Shown here: in pieces, positions 6,600 through 13,590 of the stretch
How the letters are laid out: the number at the start of each line of letters is the position of its first letter
Position numbering within the stretch: the first letter of the stretch is position 1
Assembly (NCBI GenBank): GCA_028821265.1
Contig: JAPPGU010000074.1
Location: 1 to 41,408, forward strand
Origin: a bacterium
GTDB lineage: Bacteria > Actinomycetota > Acidimicrobiia > Spongiisociales > Spongiisociaceae
DNA length: 41,408 bases
Direction of reading: 5' to 3'
Program-made: the position numbers and the translations under genes
The notes under the pieces: model-generated
Told to the model about the DNA's origin: nothing
What the model saw: the letters and a program-made list of their open reading frames with translations, nothing else
Database searches by the model: none

Positions 6600-8549
6600 G
6601 TGAAGGCAGCTCAGAACTCGTATCCGACCCTTTTCTCGTCCTGGCGCCTCGGACCGCTCGAGCTCCCGAACCGGATACTGCTGTCGCCCATGACGACCGG
6701 ATTCGGGTTCGAGGCCGGGCTTCCCACGGAGCAGCTGATCGAGTACTTCGCAGCTCGCACCCACGATGTGGGGATGGCGGTAGTGGCTTTCGGGGCGGTC
6801 GCGCCGGAGGGTCGAGTCGAGCAGCAGGTTCCGTGGATGTGGCTCGACGGCGCGGCCCGAGCCCTCACCCCGCTGGCCGCTGCCATAGCGGCCAACGGCG
6901 CTTCGCCCTGTCTCCAGCTCGGCCATGGCGGCCGCCAGGTGAGCCCGAAGGTGATCGGCGGCGACCCCGTGGCCCCTTCCGCGATGGCGCCGCTCGTCCA
7001 CGTCAGCCGGCAACCGCGGTCCCTGGAGACCAGCGAGGTCGAGGATCTCGTCACCGCGTTCGCCACCGCGGCCAGGAAGGCGTGGACCGCCGGGTTCGTG
7101 GCTGTCGAGGTGCACGCTGCGCACGGTTACCTCATCCATCAGTTCATGTCCGCCGGATCGAACCAGCGCAACGACGTGTACGGCGGTGAAACCGTCGCCG
7201 CGAGGGCTCGCTTTGGCGTCGATGTCGTCGGTGCGATCAAGGACGCCGTCCCCGAACTCGCCGTGATGGTTCGCCTCAACGGGGCCGACTTCGTGCCCGG
7301 CGGTCTCGAGATGGCGGACGCCGTCGTGGCGGCCAGGTCCTTTGCGGCCGCCGGAGCCGACGGGTTGGTCGTGTCTGCGGGCGTCTACGGTTCCGTTCCC
7401 TACACCATTCCGCTGCTCGACGATCCCGAGGGCACCTTCGTCGACCTCGCGTCTCAGGTGCGCGCCGGCGTAGACCTCCCCGTTGTGGCCGTCGGGCGCA
7501 TCACCGATCCCTCGACCGCAGAGATGGCGCTGGCCTCGGGCCGCTGTGACGCGGTGGCGATCGGCCGGGCGCTCCTGGCAGATCCTGCCTGGGCGACCAA
7601 GGCGAGAAACGGGCAGCCTGCCCTGATCAGGCCCTGTATCGGAACGGTGGAGGGATGTGCGGGAATGCTCCAGCACGGCGACCCCATTTCGTGCTCGGTG
7701 AACCCTGATGTCGGGAGAGAGATCCGTCCGACCCTCCTGCGTGCCCGTTCCTCACCGCGCCGGCTCGTGGTGATCGGGGCAGGGCCTGGCGGCCTCGAAG
7801 CGGCCCGGAAGGGCGCCCTCGAGGGCCATGAAGTCGTCATCGTCGATCGGGCGGATACGGTCGGGGGCAGCCTCAGGTTGGCCGCGCAGACGCCGCCATT
7901 GCGCCACATGCAGCGTCTTGCGGATTGGTTCTCCCTAGAGATGGAGCACCTCGACGTCGATGTGAGACTTCGATTCGAGGCCACGGCGGCTTCGGTGGGC
8001 GATCTCGCCCCCGGCTTCGTGGTGGCCGCCACGGGAAGTGTCACCGAGGTGCCGGTGCTCGACGGATACGACTGCATGCCCGTCTGGTCCGCCGAGGCCT
8101 TGCTGGCTGCCGAGGAATCGACTCTGGGAACGCCGGAACCCGTCGGAGAGATCGTGGTCCTCGGTGGGGGTCGCCGAGCTCTGGCAACATCATTGTGGCT
8201 GATCCACAAGGGGAATCCTGTAGTCGTCGTAACCGGCACGCGTGCCGGCAACGACACCAGCGGGTTGGCCAGGCGGGCGTATCTCAGCCGCATCGAGTCG
8301 GCCGGCGGATCGGTCGTCACGGCGATCCCACGACGCATTGACGAGTCCGGGTTGGTGGCGTCGGCCGAGGACGGCGAGATCTTCATTCCCTGCGGCGGGG
8401 TTGTGATCGCCGATCCGGCGCGCCCGGTCCGGCCGAGTTGGCTCGATCAGCTCGAGGTGCCCTTCGTCGTCATCGGCGACGCTCGGGCTCCGAGAGGGAT
8501 CGGGCCGGCGATCGCCGAGGGAAACGACGCTCTCAGGGCCTTGGCCTGA
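6600..8549 (+). CDS. FAD/FMN oxidoreductase of the old yellow enzyme / 2,4-dienoyl-CoA reductase type
   Basis: 649 residues, the length of dienoyl-CoA reductase/trimethylamine dehydrogenase relatives. Residues about 1-340 are an OYE TIM barrel (LPNRILLSPMTTGFG, LQLGHGGRQ, HAAHGYLIHQFMS followed by NQRND). Then comes the cluster-binding linker and a Rossmann domain (VVIGAGPGGLEAARKGALEG near residue 390). The linker reads CIGTVEGC...CSVNP: three of the four usual 4Fe-4S cysteines are present, but the second of the CxxC pair is threonine. Expected role: NAD(P)H-dependent reduction of an enoyl/dienoyl intermediate. Divergent from the phosphotransferase operon; a leaderless GTG is chosen. Confidence 0.88.
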   Translation: MKAAQNSYPTLFSSWRLGPLELPNRILLSPMTTGFGFEAGLPTEQLIEYFAARTHDVGMAVVAFGAVAPEGRVEQQVPWMWLDGAARALTPLAAAIAANGASPCLQLGHGGRQVSPKVIGGDPVAPSAMAPLVHVSRQPRSLETSEVEDLVTAFATAARKAWTAGFVAVEVHAAHGYLIHQFMSAGSNQRNDVYGGETVAARARFGVDVVGAIKDAVPELAVMVRLNGADFVPGGLEMADAVVAARSFAAAGADGLVVSAGVYGSVPYTIPLLDDPEGTFVDLASQVRAGVDLPVVAVGRITDPSTAEMALASGRCDAVAIGRALLADPAWATKARNGQPALIRPCIGTVEGCAGMLQHGDPISCSVNPDVGREIRPTLLRARSSPRRLVVIGAGPGGLEAARKGALEGHEVVIVDRADTVGGSLRLAAQTPPLRHMQRLADWFSLEMEHLDVDVRLRFEATAASVGDLAPGFVVAATGSVTEVPVLDGYDCMPVWSAEALLAAEESTLGTPEPVGEIVVLGGGRRALATSLWLIHKGNPVVVVTGTRAGNDTSGLARRAYLSRIESAGGSVVTAIPRRIDESGLVASAEDGEIFIPCGGVVIADPARPVRPSWLDQLEVPFVVIGDARAPRGIGPAIAEGNDALRALA

Positions 8550-8653
8550 GAGCGAGAACGCGGTCGCGGCGGCTCGGCAGGGCGCCCTCTCGGGCACCGT
8601 TTCAACTACGATCGTGAGCGCTAGATTCGTTGAGGGGCTCTCTCGAGAAGGCC

Positions 8654-9058
8654 GTGGACGTTCCAACTTCGCCGCAAACCATCGTCCGGCAGTACTTCGC
8701 GTCGATCAACTCTCGAGATTGGCCGGCGCTCCGAGAGACCCTCCATCCAGACCTGTCGCTGCAGGTCGTCGGCAGGGGACGCCTCGAGGGCGTGGAGGCC
8801 GCGGTGGACTACTTCGAGACCCTGCTGGCGGGTTTCGCAGAAGGAACCGACCGCCCCACCCGGCTCCTGGTATCAGGGAGCAGCGTGGTGGTCGAGATCG
8901 ACTTTGACGGCCGTACGGTGGGCGGACGCCCCGTGGCCTTCTCCGCGGTGGACGTGTTCGACATCTCCGACGGCAAGATCAAGTCGTTGAGTGTCTGGTA
9001 CGACTCGCTGGACGTAGCCCGCCAGGTCAAGGGCCGACCGGAGCGCACCGGGCCGTAG
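8654..9058 (+). CDS. SnoaL/NTF2-like protein
   Basis: 134 residues with the cone-shaped NTF2-like fold pattern: an initial helix TIVRQYFASINSRDWPALRETLHPDLSL, a central DYFETLLAGF helix, then VVVEIDFDGRTVGGRPVAFSAVDVFDISDGKI strands. Members are isomerases, hydratases, dehydratases or non-catalytic binding proteins; the catalytic residues cannot be assigned. The start is uncertain: GTG 8654 fits the fold, while TTG 8630 is in frame; a TAGATT -10 candidate is at 8622-8627. It lies between the flavoprotein and the HMGCS-like/thiolase pair, consistent with a catabolic isomerase. Confidence 0.75.
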   Translation: MDVPTSPQTIVRQYFASINSRDWPALRETLHPDLSLQVVGRGRLEGVEAAVDYFETLLAGFAEGTDRPTRLLVSGSSVVVEIDFDGRTVGGRPVAFSAVDVFDISDGKIKSLSVWYDSLDVARQVKGRPERTGP

Positions 9059-9133
9059 CCCGGGTCGTCACGGCGGCGCCGTTGTAGGCTCAGCCACTCG
9101 GGCCGTAGCCGATCCCGGAAGTGAAGGCGGTCG

Positions 9134-10387
9134 ATGGATCAGAAAGCGACGGCGAGCGCCTTCATCGTCGATGCGCAGGTCTCGCTGGGCCGGTGGCGTA
9201 GCAGGACTGGCCGGGGGACCGTCTCCCGGGCCGCGCACGACGAGGACGCCGTCACGATGGCTGCCAGGTGCGGCCTGGCGATCCTGGACAGGAACCCGGA
9301 CGTCACTCCGAACGGTTTGGTGGCAGCAACCGTGTCGGCCCCGCTCCCGGAGCCCGGTATCGCCCCCTTTCTTGCCGAGGTGCTGGACATCCGGTCCGCT
9401 GCGGATCGTCCCGGGCCCGACGTGTTGGAGCTGACCGGGTCGGTCTCTGCCGGTGTCGCCGCGGTCGCCGAAGCGGCGCGGCGCGTAACCGACGGCCGCG
9501 GGCCGGTGCTCGTCGTGGCCTCCGATGACCGCCGGGATACCAAGGGCCGGCCTCTGGGGGCGGGAGCAGTCGCCTTACTGATCGACTCGGTCGGAGATGT
9601 GGGCGGTGTCACCCCGGCAGAGAGCGGCGCCGAGTTGTTCCTGGATCGCTGGCAGCGTCGTGACACACCGGGAGTTCAGGCAGGTGACCGGTCTCTCGAT
9701 CGTTATTCACCCGCCAAGGGCTTCGCCGACCGGCTCGACGCCGACCGAGTCCTTCTCTCAACCGCCTCCGGTCCGCAGATCGAAGGCGCAGGATTTCCGG
9801 GATGCGCCGCACCGTTGATCGGCCTCTTCACGAGTGACGCCACCGAGGGCCGGGATCTGGTGGTCGCCTCGTCGGCCGGAGGTATCAGCCACGCCGTCCG
9901 GATAACGGTCGGATCCCGATTCTCCGGCATCAGAGAGCAGGCTGCCGATGAGATCGCGGGCGGACTGCGCGGAGACCGTCCGGCCGATCCGGACGAGTCC
10001 ACGTTCACCCCGTACTCATCCCAGGCGATGGCCTACCGGGAGCGAGGCCAGACGTTTCGCCTGCTCGCCGCGAGGAACACCGGGACCGGGGAGGTCGTCT
10101 TCCCGCCGCCGCCCGCCGCGTCGAGCGCCGGATTCGAGCCGTACCACCTTACCCGCACCGGCACCGTGGTGACCTTCGCTCGGGACCACGTGTTCCCGTT
10201 CGGAGGCCCGCTCTCCATGGCGGTCGTCGACCTCGACGGCGGCGGCCGCTTCTACGGCCAAGTCGCCGACCGACTCGAAGTCGAGATCGGAGACCGTGTG
10301 GAACTGGTTGTGCGCAGGCTGCACGAGGGGGGAAACGCGCCCAACTACTTCTGGAAGATCCAGGCTGCGACGGCAGGGGCGACCTGA
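9134..10387 (+). CDS. HMG-CoA synthase-like domain fused to a DUF35 OB-fold domain
   Basis: 417 residues, ATG with GAAGGCGG upstream. Residues about 1-280 follow the ketosynthase III/HMG-CoA synthase layout (DEDAVTMAARCGLAIL, LELTGSVSAGVAAVAEAARRV, PVLVVASDDR, GAGAVALLID, GFPGCAAPLIGL). The nucleophile-cysteine position in the TGSVSAG segment has no cysteine, so this half is probably not a classical synthase. Residues about 300-410 are a DUF35 acyl-CoA-binding domain (FRLLAARNTGTGEVVFPP then an OB fold), but the usual rubredoxin-like CxxC pairs are absent. Its stop overlaps the thiolase start by one base. DUF35 proteins bind CoA thioesters and scaffold thiolase/HMGCS complexes, so a partner or scaffold role is inferred. 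Confidence 0.78.
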   Translation: MDQKATASAFIVDAQVSLGRWRSRTGRGTVSRAAHDEDAVTMAARCGLAILDRNPDVTPNGLVAATVSAPLPEPGIAPFLAEVLDIRSAADRPGPDVLELTGSVSAGVAAVAEAARRVTDGRGPVLVVASDDRRDTKGRPLGAGAVALLIDSVGDVGGVTPAESGAELFLDRWQRRDTPGVQAGDRSLDRYSPAKGFADRLDADRVLLSTASGPQIEGAGFPGCAAPLIGLFTSDATEGRDLVVASSAGGISHAVRITVGSRFSGIREQAADEIAGGLRGDRPADPDESTFTPYSSQAMAYRERGQTFRLLAARNTGTGEVVFPPPPAASSAGFEPYHLTRTGTVVTFARDHVFPFGGPLSMAVVDLDGGGRFYGQVADRLEVEIGDRVELVVRRLHEGGNAPNYFWKIQAATAGAT

Positions 10388-11571
10388 TGGGCATCGCCGG
10401 GGAAGTGGCCATTGTCGGCACGGCAACGACGAGATTCGGCGTGCTCCACGACATGGGTTACCTCGACCTAGTGGCCGAAGCCGCCCATGGCGCCGTTACC
10501 GACGCAGGCCTCACCATGGACGCCATCGACGCCGCCTGGCTGGCGACTGCCGAGCCTCAGACATCGGGGCTCATCGGGGACTCCGGGGCTGCGGTCGCCG
10601 AGGCCTTGCGATTCTCTCCCCGCCCCGTGACACGGGTCTCGAACTTCTGCACGAGTGGGATGGAGGCCGTGCGTGGCGCAGCCCTCGCCGTCGCCGCCGG
10701 GGAGTACGACCTCGTTCTGGCGATCGGAGCGGAGAAAATGCGCGACGTGACTCCGAAGGGGTCCCTCGTGGCCAAGACCGCCGAGGGCAGCCACCCGACA
10801 CTGGCCAAGGGCAGGACCGCGCCCGGTCAGTTCGCATTGCTCGCCAACCGCTACCTCGACACCTACGGATATACGAGAGACGACCTCGCCCGGGTGGCCA
10901 TCAAGAATCACCGCAACGCCATGTCGAACCCGAGTGCCCAGTTCGGTTCGAGACTCACGATGGAACAGGTACTCGAAGCTCCGATCGTCGCCGGACCTCT
11001 CGGCCTCTACGACTGCACCCCGACGACCGACGGGGGCGCCGCCGTGGTCCTGGCATCGCGGGAATGGGCGGACGCGAACGCCTCGCATTATGCCTTGATC
11101 GACGGGGTCGGACTATCCGTGACCGGTGGCTACCTGTCGAACTTCTTCGAGGAGTCGGGCGACTACCTCGGCTTCGCATCGACCCGCGAAGCGGCCGCGC
11201 GGGCGTACCTTCAGGCGGGCGTCATCGATCCGAGGTCCGAGCTTGACCTGGTCGAGTGCCACGACTGCTTCACGATCACCGAGATCGTCAACACCGAAGA
11301 CCTCGGGCTGGCCGGGCGAGGCAAGGGGGTCGAGTTGCTACGGTCCGGGGCGACCGCCCATGACGGCGAGATCCCCGTCAACGTGTCCGGAGGCCTCCAG
11401 GCGTGCGGCCACCCGGTCGGCGCGACCGGTGTGCGCATGGTTGTCGAGATCGCCGATCAGGTGACGGGTCGGGCCGGTGCTCGCCAGGTCGCCGGCGCCA
11501 CGAAAGGACTGGCGCACACCCTCGGCGGTCCGGGCGTCATCGCCTGTGTGATGGTGATCGGGGAGCCCTGA
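10387..11571 (+). CDS. Thiolase-family protein (SCP2/acetyl-CoA acetyltransferase type)
   Basis: 394 residues, typical thiolase length. The nucleophile segment NFCTSGMEA places Cys88; ECHDCFTITE near 290 and GGLQACGHPVGATG near residue 340 supply the second cysteine and catalytic histidine, so the active site appears intact. It belongs to the non-condensing/sterol-carrier-type thiolase subgroup often paired with DUF35 proteins. Known relatives perform thiolytic cleavage or, as with the steroid aldolase Ltp2, retro-aldol cleavage with a DUF35 partner. ATG overlaps the upstream stop (TGATG), implying fixed stoichiometry with the HMGCS-like/DUF35 protein. Confidence 0.9.
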   Translation: MGIAGEVAIVGTATTRFGVLHDMGYLDLVAEAAHGAVTDAGLTMDAIDAAWLATAEPQTSGLIGDSGAAVAEALRFSPRPVTRVSNFCTSGMEAVRGAALAVAAGEYDLVLAIGAEKMRDVTPKGSLVAKTAEGSHPTLAKGRTAPGQFALLANRYLDTYGYTRDDLARVAIKNHRNAMSNPSAQFGSRLTMEQVLEAPIVAGPLGLYDCTPTTDGGAAVVLASREWADANASHYALIDGVGLSVTGGYLSNFFEESGDYLGFASTREAAARAYLQAGVIDPRSELDLVECHDCFTITEIVNTEDLGLAGRGKGVELLRSGATAHDGEIPVNVSGGLQACGHPVGATGVRMVVEIADQVTGRAGARQVAGATKGLAHTLGGPGVIACVMVIGEP

Positions 11572-11594
11572 TCGGCAGCCCGGCTACTCGGGAC

Positions 11595-12758
11595 TCAGGC
11601 TCTCTGCCTGAACCTGCGGCCGAGATACTGTGACACGATGCGTATCCGCTGGATCGTCGGCGTGCCGCCTCCCAGCGCCCATCCGTGCGCATCACGGTGA
11701 TAGCGCTCCAGGCCGTACTCCACCGAGTAGCCGTACCCGCCGTGGAGCTGGATAGCGAGATCCGAGACCTCTTTGGCCATCTCGTTGGAGTAGCACTTCG
11801 CGATCGAAGCATCCAGCGGATCGGGCGCTCCGGTCCCCGCGCCGGCAGCCGCGGTCCATATCAGACGCCGTGCCGCCTGGGTCTTCAGGACCATGTCCGC
11901 CAGAGCCAGCTGAACCGCCTGGAACTCGACGATGTCCTTCCCGAACTGTTGACGCTCCTCCACATACTTGGCCGTGAGGTCGAGGCACGCCTGGCCGATG
12001 GCCAGCGACATCGTCGCGTTGCCGAGACGCTCGATGGAGAAGGCGGTGAACAGGTCACGGAATCTCCCGGCAGGCACTATCACGTTCTCCGCCGGGACCC
12101 TCACGTCCTCGAAGAACATGTCGGCCGACGGGATACCGCGAAAGCCCATCAGGTCCTCTTGCGGGCCGAAGGTGAGGCCGCTGGTACCGGCCTCGACGAC
12201 CACGGCGCCGATGCCCTTCGAGCCGAGCTGTTCGTTCATCCTGACGTACACGAGATACATCTCGGCGTGCCCGCCGCCAGAACACCATCGCTTCATGCCG
12301 TTGATGACGACCTCGTCTCCGTCACGGACTGCCGACGTGGTGAGATCCGTTGCCGCCGACCCGGCGTCCGGCTCCGAGATCGAGATGGCCATGGTGGCAG
12401 AGCCCCGGATCACCGGCGGCAGGAACCTCTCCTTCTGGGCCTCGGAGCCGAGCATGGCGATGGCCCGGGCCGGACCGGTGTTCGACTCGAACGCCTGAAA
12501 GGCCGCGATCTGGTTCCGCTTTGCCAGTTCCTCGATCACGATGAGCGAGTCGAGCAGGGTTCCGTCTCCTCCGCCGTAGGCGCCGGGGAGGCCGATACCG
12601 AGCAGTCCCAGGTCTCCGAGCCGCCTTCGTTCCTCGTCAGGCATGAACGTGCGGTCCCGATCCCAGGCTTCGGCCTTGGCGGCGTAGACCTCGTCGGCGA
12701 GCCTCGCCGTGGACTCCCTCAGAATCTCCTGCTCAGGGGTAAGCGCGAACTCGATCAA
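11595..12758 (-). CDS. Acyl-CoA dehydrogenase
   Basis: 387 residues, full length. The N-terminal helical domain starts FALTPEQEILRES; the FAD/substrate segment AMAISEPDAGSAATDL-like region is near residue 130-145 and GFRGIPSADMFFEDVRVP near 205-220; RQQFGKDIVEFQAVQLALADM near 285. The C-terminal loop reads GGGTPTIQR instead of YEGT-EIQR, so the catalytic glutamate is probably on helix G (FSIERLGNA), as in long-chain/isovaleryl-type enzymes. The start is TTG with GGGAGGTG six nt upstream and a TAGAAT -10 at 12789. It is convergent with the thiolase gene and should introduce the alpha-beta double bond in the same pathway. Confidence 0.9.
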   Translation of the reverse strand: MIEFALTPEQEILRESTARLADEVYAAKAEAWDRDRTFMPDEERRRLGDLGLLGIGLPGAYGGGDGTLLDSLIVIEELAKRNQIAAFQAFESNTGPARAIAMLGSEAQKERFLPPVIRGSATMAISISEPDAGSAATDLTTSAVRDGDEVVINGMKRWCSGGGHAEMYLVYVRMNEQLGSKGIGAVVVEAGTSGLTFGPQEDLMGFRGIPSADMFFEDVRVPAENVIVPAGRFRDLFTAFSIERLGNATMSLAIGQACLDLTAKYVEERQQFGKDIVEFQAVQLALADMVLKTQAARRLIWTAAAGAGTGAPDPLDASIAKCYSNEMAKEVSDLAIQLHGGYGYSVEYGLERYHRDAHGWALGGGTPTIQRIRIVSQYLGRRFRQRA

Positions 12759-12788
12759 GAAACACCTCCCTGGGACGGCACCCTCAGG

Positions 12789-12794
12789 ATTCTA
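12789..12794 (-). promoter_or_regulatory. -10 element (TAGAAT) for the acyl-CoA dehydrogenase
   Basis: TAGAAT on the minus strand, about 30 nt before the TTG start and upstream of GGGAGGTG. It lies between the start and the family A element, so the gene seems to have its own promoter despite following the MarR gene on the same strand. Confidence 0.4.
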
Positions 12795-12858
12795 TGGCCG
12801 GCTTTGAGCGCCGTGGCATCGACGCCTGCCGGCACCGCTGATGCGCGCGCCATGCTCA

Positions 12859-13027
12859 CTAGTGGTCTGTCTGCGAAACAACCGGGTGCTCTGGCGGCCA
12901 TCGGCGTCCCGTCGCTGCGTTCCGCTTCCTCAACGTACCGCTGCGGGTACGCCTTCGTCAGCGGGCCTTGCGAGGAACACCGCTGCCGACGCCATACCAC
13001 ACCGCCATTACACAGACAGACCACTAG
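12859..13027. mobile_element. Family A inverted-repeat element (MITE-like), copy 1, 169 bp
   Basis: The ends are CTAGTGGTCTGTCTG and its exact complement, with imperfect pairing continuing for about 35 nt inward, so the whole can fold as a long hairpin. It has no coding capacity. It is nearly identical across its interior to copy 2 (31302-31472), and a deleted copy 3 lies at 24660-24745. Both ends read CTAG. The right-hand CTAG supplies the TAG stop codon of the MarR gene (minus strand, 13024-13026). Confidence 0.75.
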
Positions 13028-13557
13028 AAGCCGGCAACGGCGTCGCCCGCCAGCCATCTGATCCGGTTCAGCAATCTCGTCAGGTCTTCGGTCGCGACGC
13101 CCTCTTCATCGAGGCGCCGGAACACGGCGTTGACCGCATCCGTCGCCCGGCCGACGATGTCGAGGCCCTTGGCCGTGATCGATGCGAGCACCACCCGGCT
13201 GTCCGTCACGTCGACCCGTCGACCGACGAGTCCGTCGCGCTCGAGGCGCTTCACGGCACTCGTGACGCTGGCAGGATGGACCTGGAGCCTCGCGCCGATC
13301 TTCCCCATGGGCAGCTCACCGGCGCGGCTGAACCCGAGCAGGCGCAGGATCTCGAACCGGGCGAAACTGAGGCCGGACGGGGCAAGAGCTACCTCGACCA
13401 TTGCCGTGACGATCTGGTTCGCCCTCACCAGAGTCGTGACCGCCGACATGCCGGCGGCCGCGTCAGCCCAGCCATGGTGTTCCCATTGCCGCCGCGCTTC
13501 GGCGATCGGGTCCATGGGCGGTTGGCGTGCCGCCTGCTTTGGTATATCCTTTGACAT
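13024..13557 (-). CDS. MarR-family transcriptional regulator
   Basis: 177 residues. The winged helix-turn-helix is clear: [69 protein letters not shown]. Flanking helices should form the dimer. The ATG at 13557 lies inside a palindrome that also overlaps the -35 of divergent icmF, implying autoregulation and control of icmF. GGAG stands 8 nt upstream and TAGTGT (13570-13575) is a -10 candidate. The last codon and stop come from the edge of the family A element, so the original C-terminus may have been different. The ligand is probably an acyl-CoA or related metabolite (inference from neighbours). Confidence 0.88.
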   Translation of the reverse strand: MSKDIPKQAARQPPMDPIAEARRQWEHHGWADAAAGMSAVTTLVRANQIVTAMVEVALAPSGLSFARFEILRLLGFSRAGELPMGKIGARLQVHPASVTSAVKRLERDGLVGRRVDVTDSRVVLASITAKGLDIVGRATDAVNAVFRRLDEEGVATEDLTRLLNRIRWLAGDAVAGF

Positions 13558-13562
13558 CAAAG
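13549..13562. promoter_or_regulatory. Palindromic operator in the marR-icmF divergent promoter
   Basis: CTTTGA and TCAAAG are perfect 6-bp arms around CA. The site covers the MarR start codon on one strand and the TTGACA -35 hexamer of icmF on the other. MarR proteins typically bind such short palindromes at their own divergent promoters. Confidence 0.65.
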
Positions 13563-13579
13563 TAACTCCACACTAGTAG
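13551..13579 (+). promoter_or_regulatory. icmF promoter (-35 TTGACA, 17 nt, TAGTAG)
   Basis: A consensus TTGACA at 13551-13556 is followed by a 17-nt spacer and TAGTAG at 13574-13579. The -35 lies inside the MarR palindrome, so occupancy of the operator would exclude RNA polymerase. The -10 match is weak. Confidence 0.45.
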
Positions 13580-13590
13580 TGAGGAAGCCG

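Noticed and set aside
12841-13030. CRISPR or structured RNA gene for the 170-bp repeated sequence
   Set aside because: Copies are dispersed singly with terminal inverted repeats and one is internally deleted, which fits a non-autonomous mobile element rather than an array or RNA gene.
11685-13061. Long plus-strand frame of 458 codons
   Set aside because: It is antisense to the acyl-CoA dehydrogenase gene and crosses a non-coding inverted-repeat element; the composition is typical of a GC-rich shadow frame.
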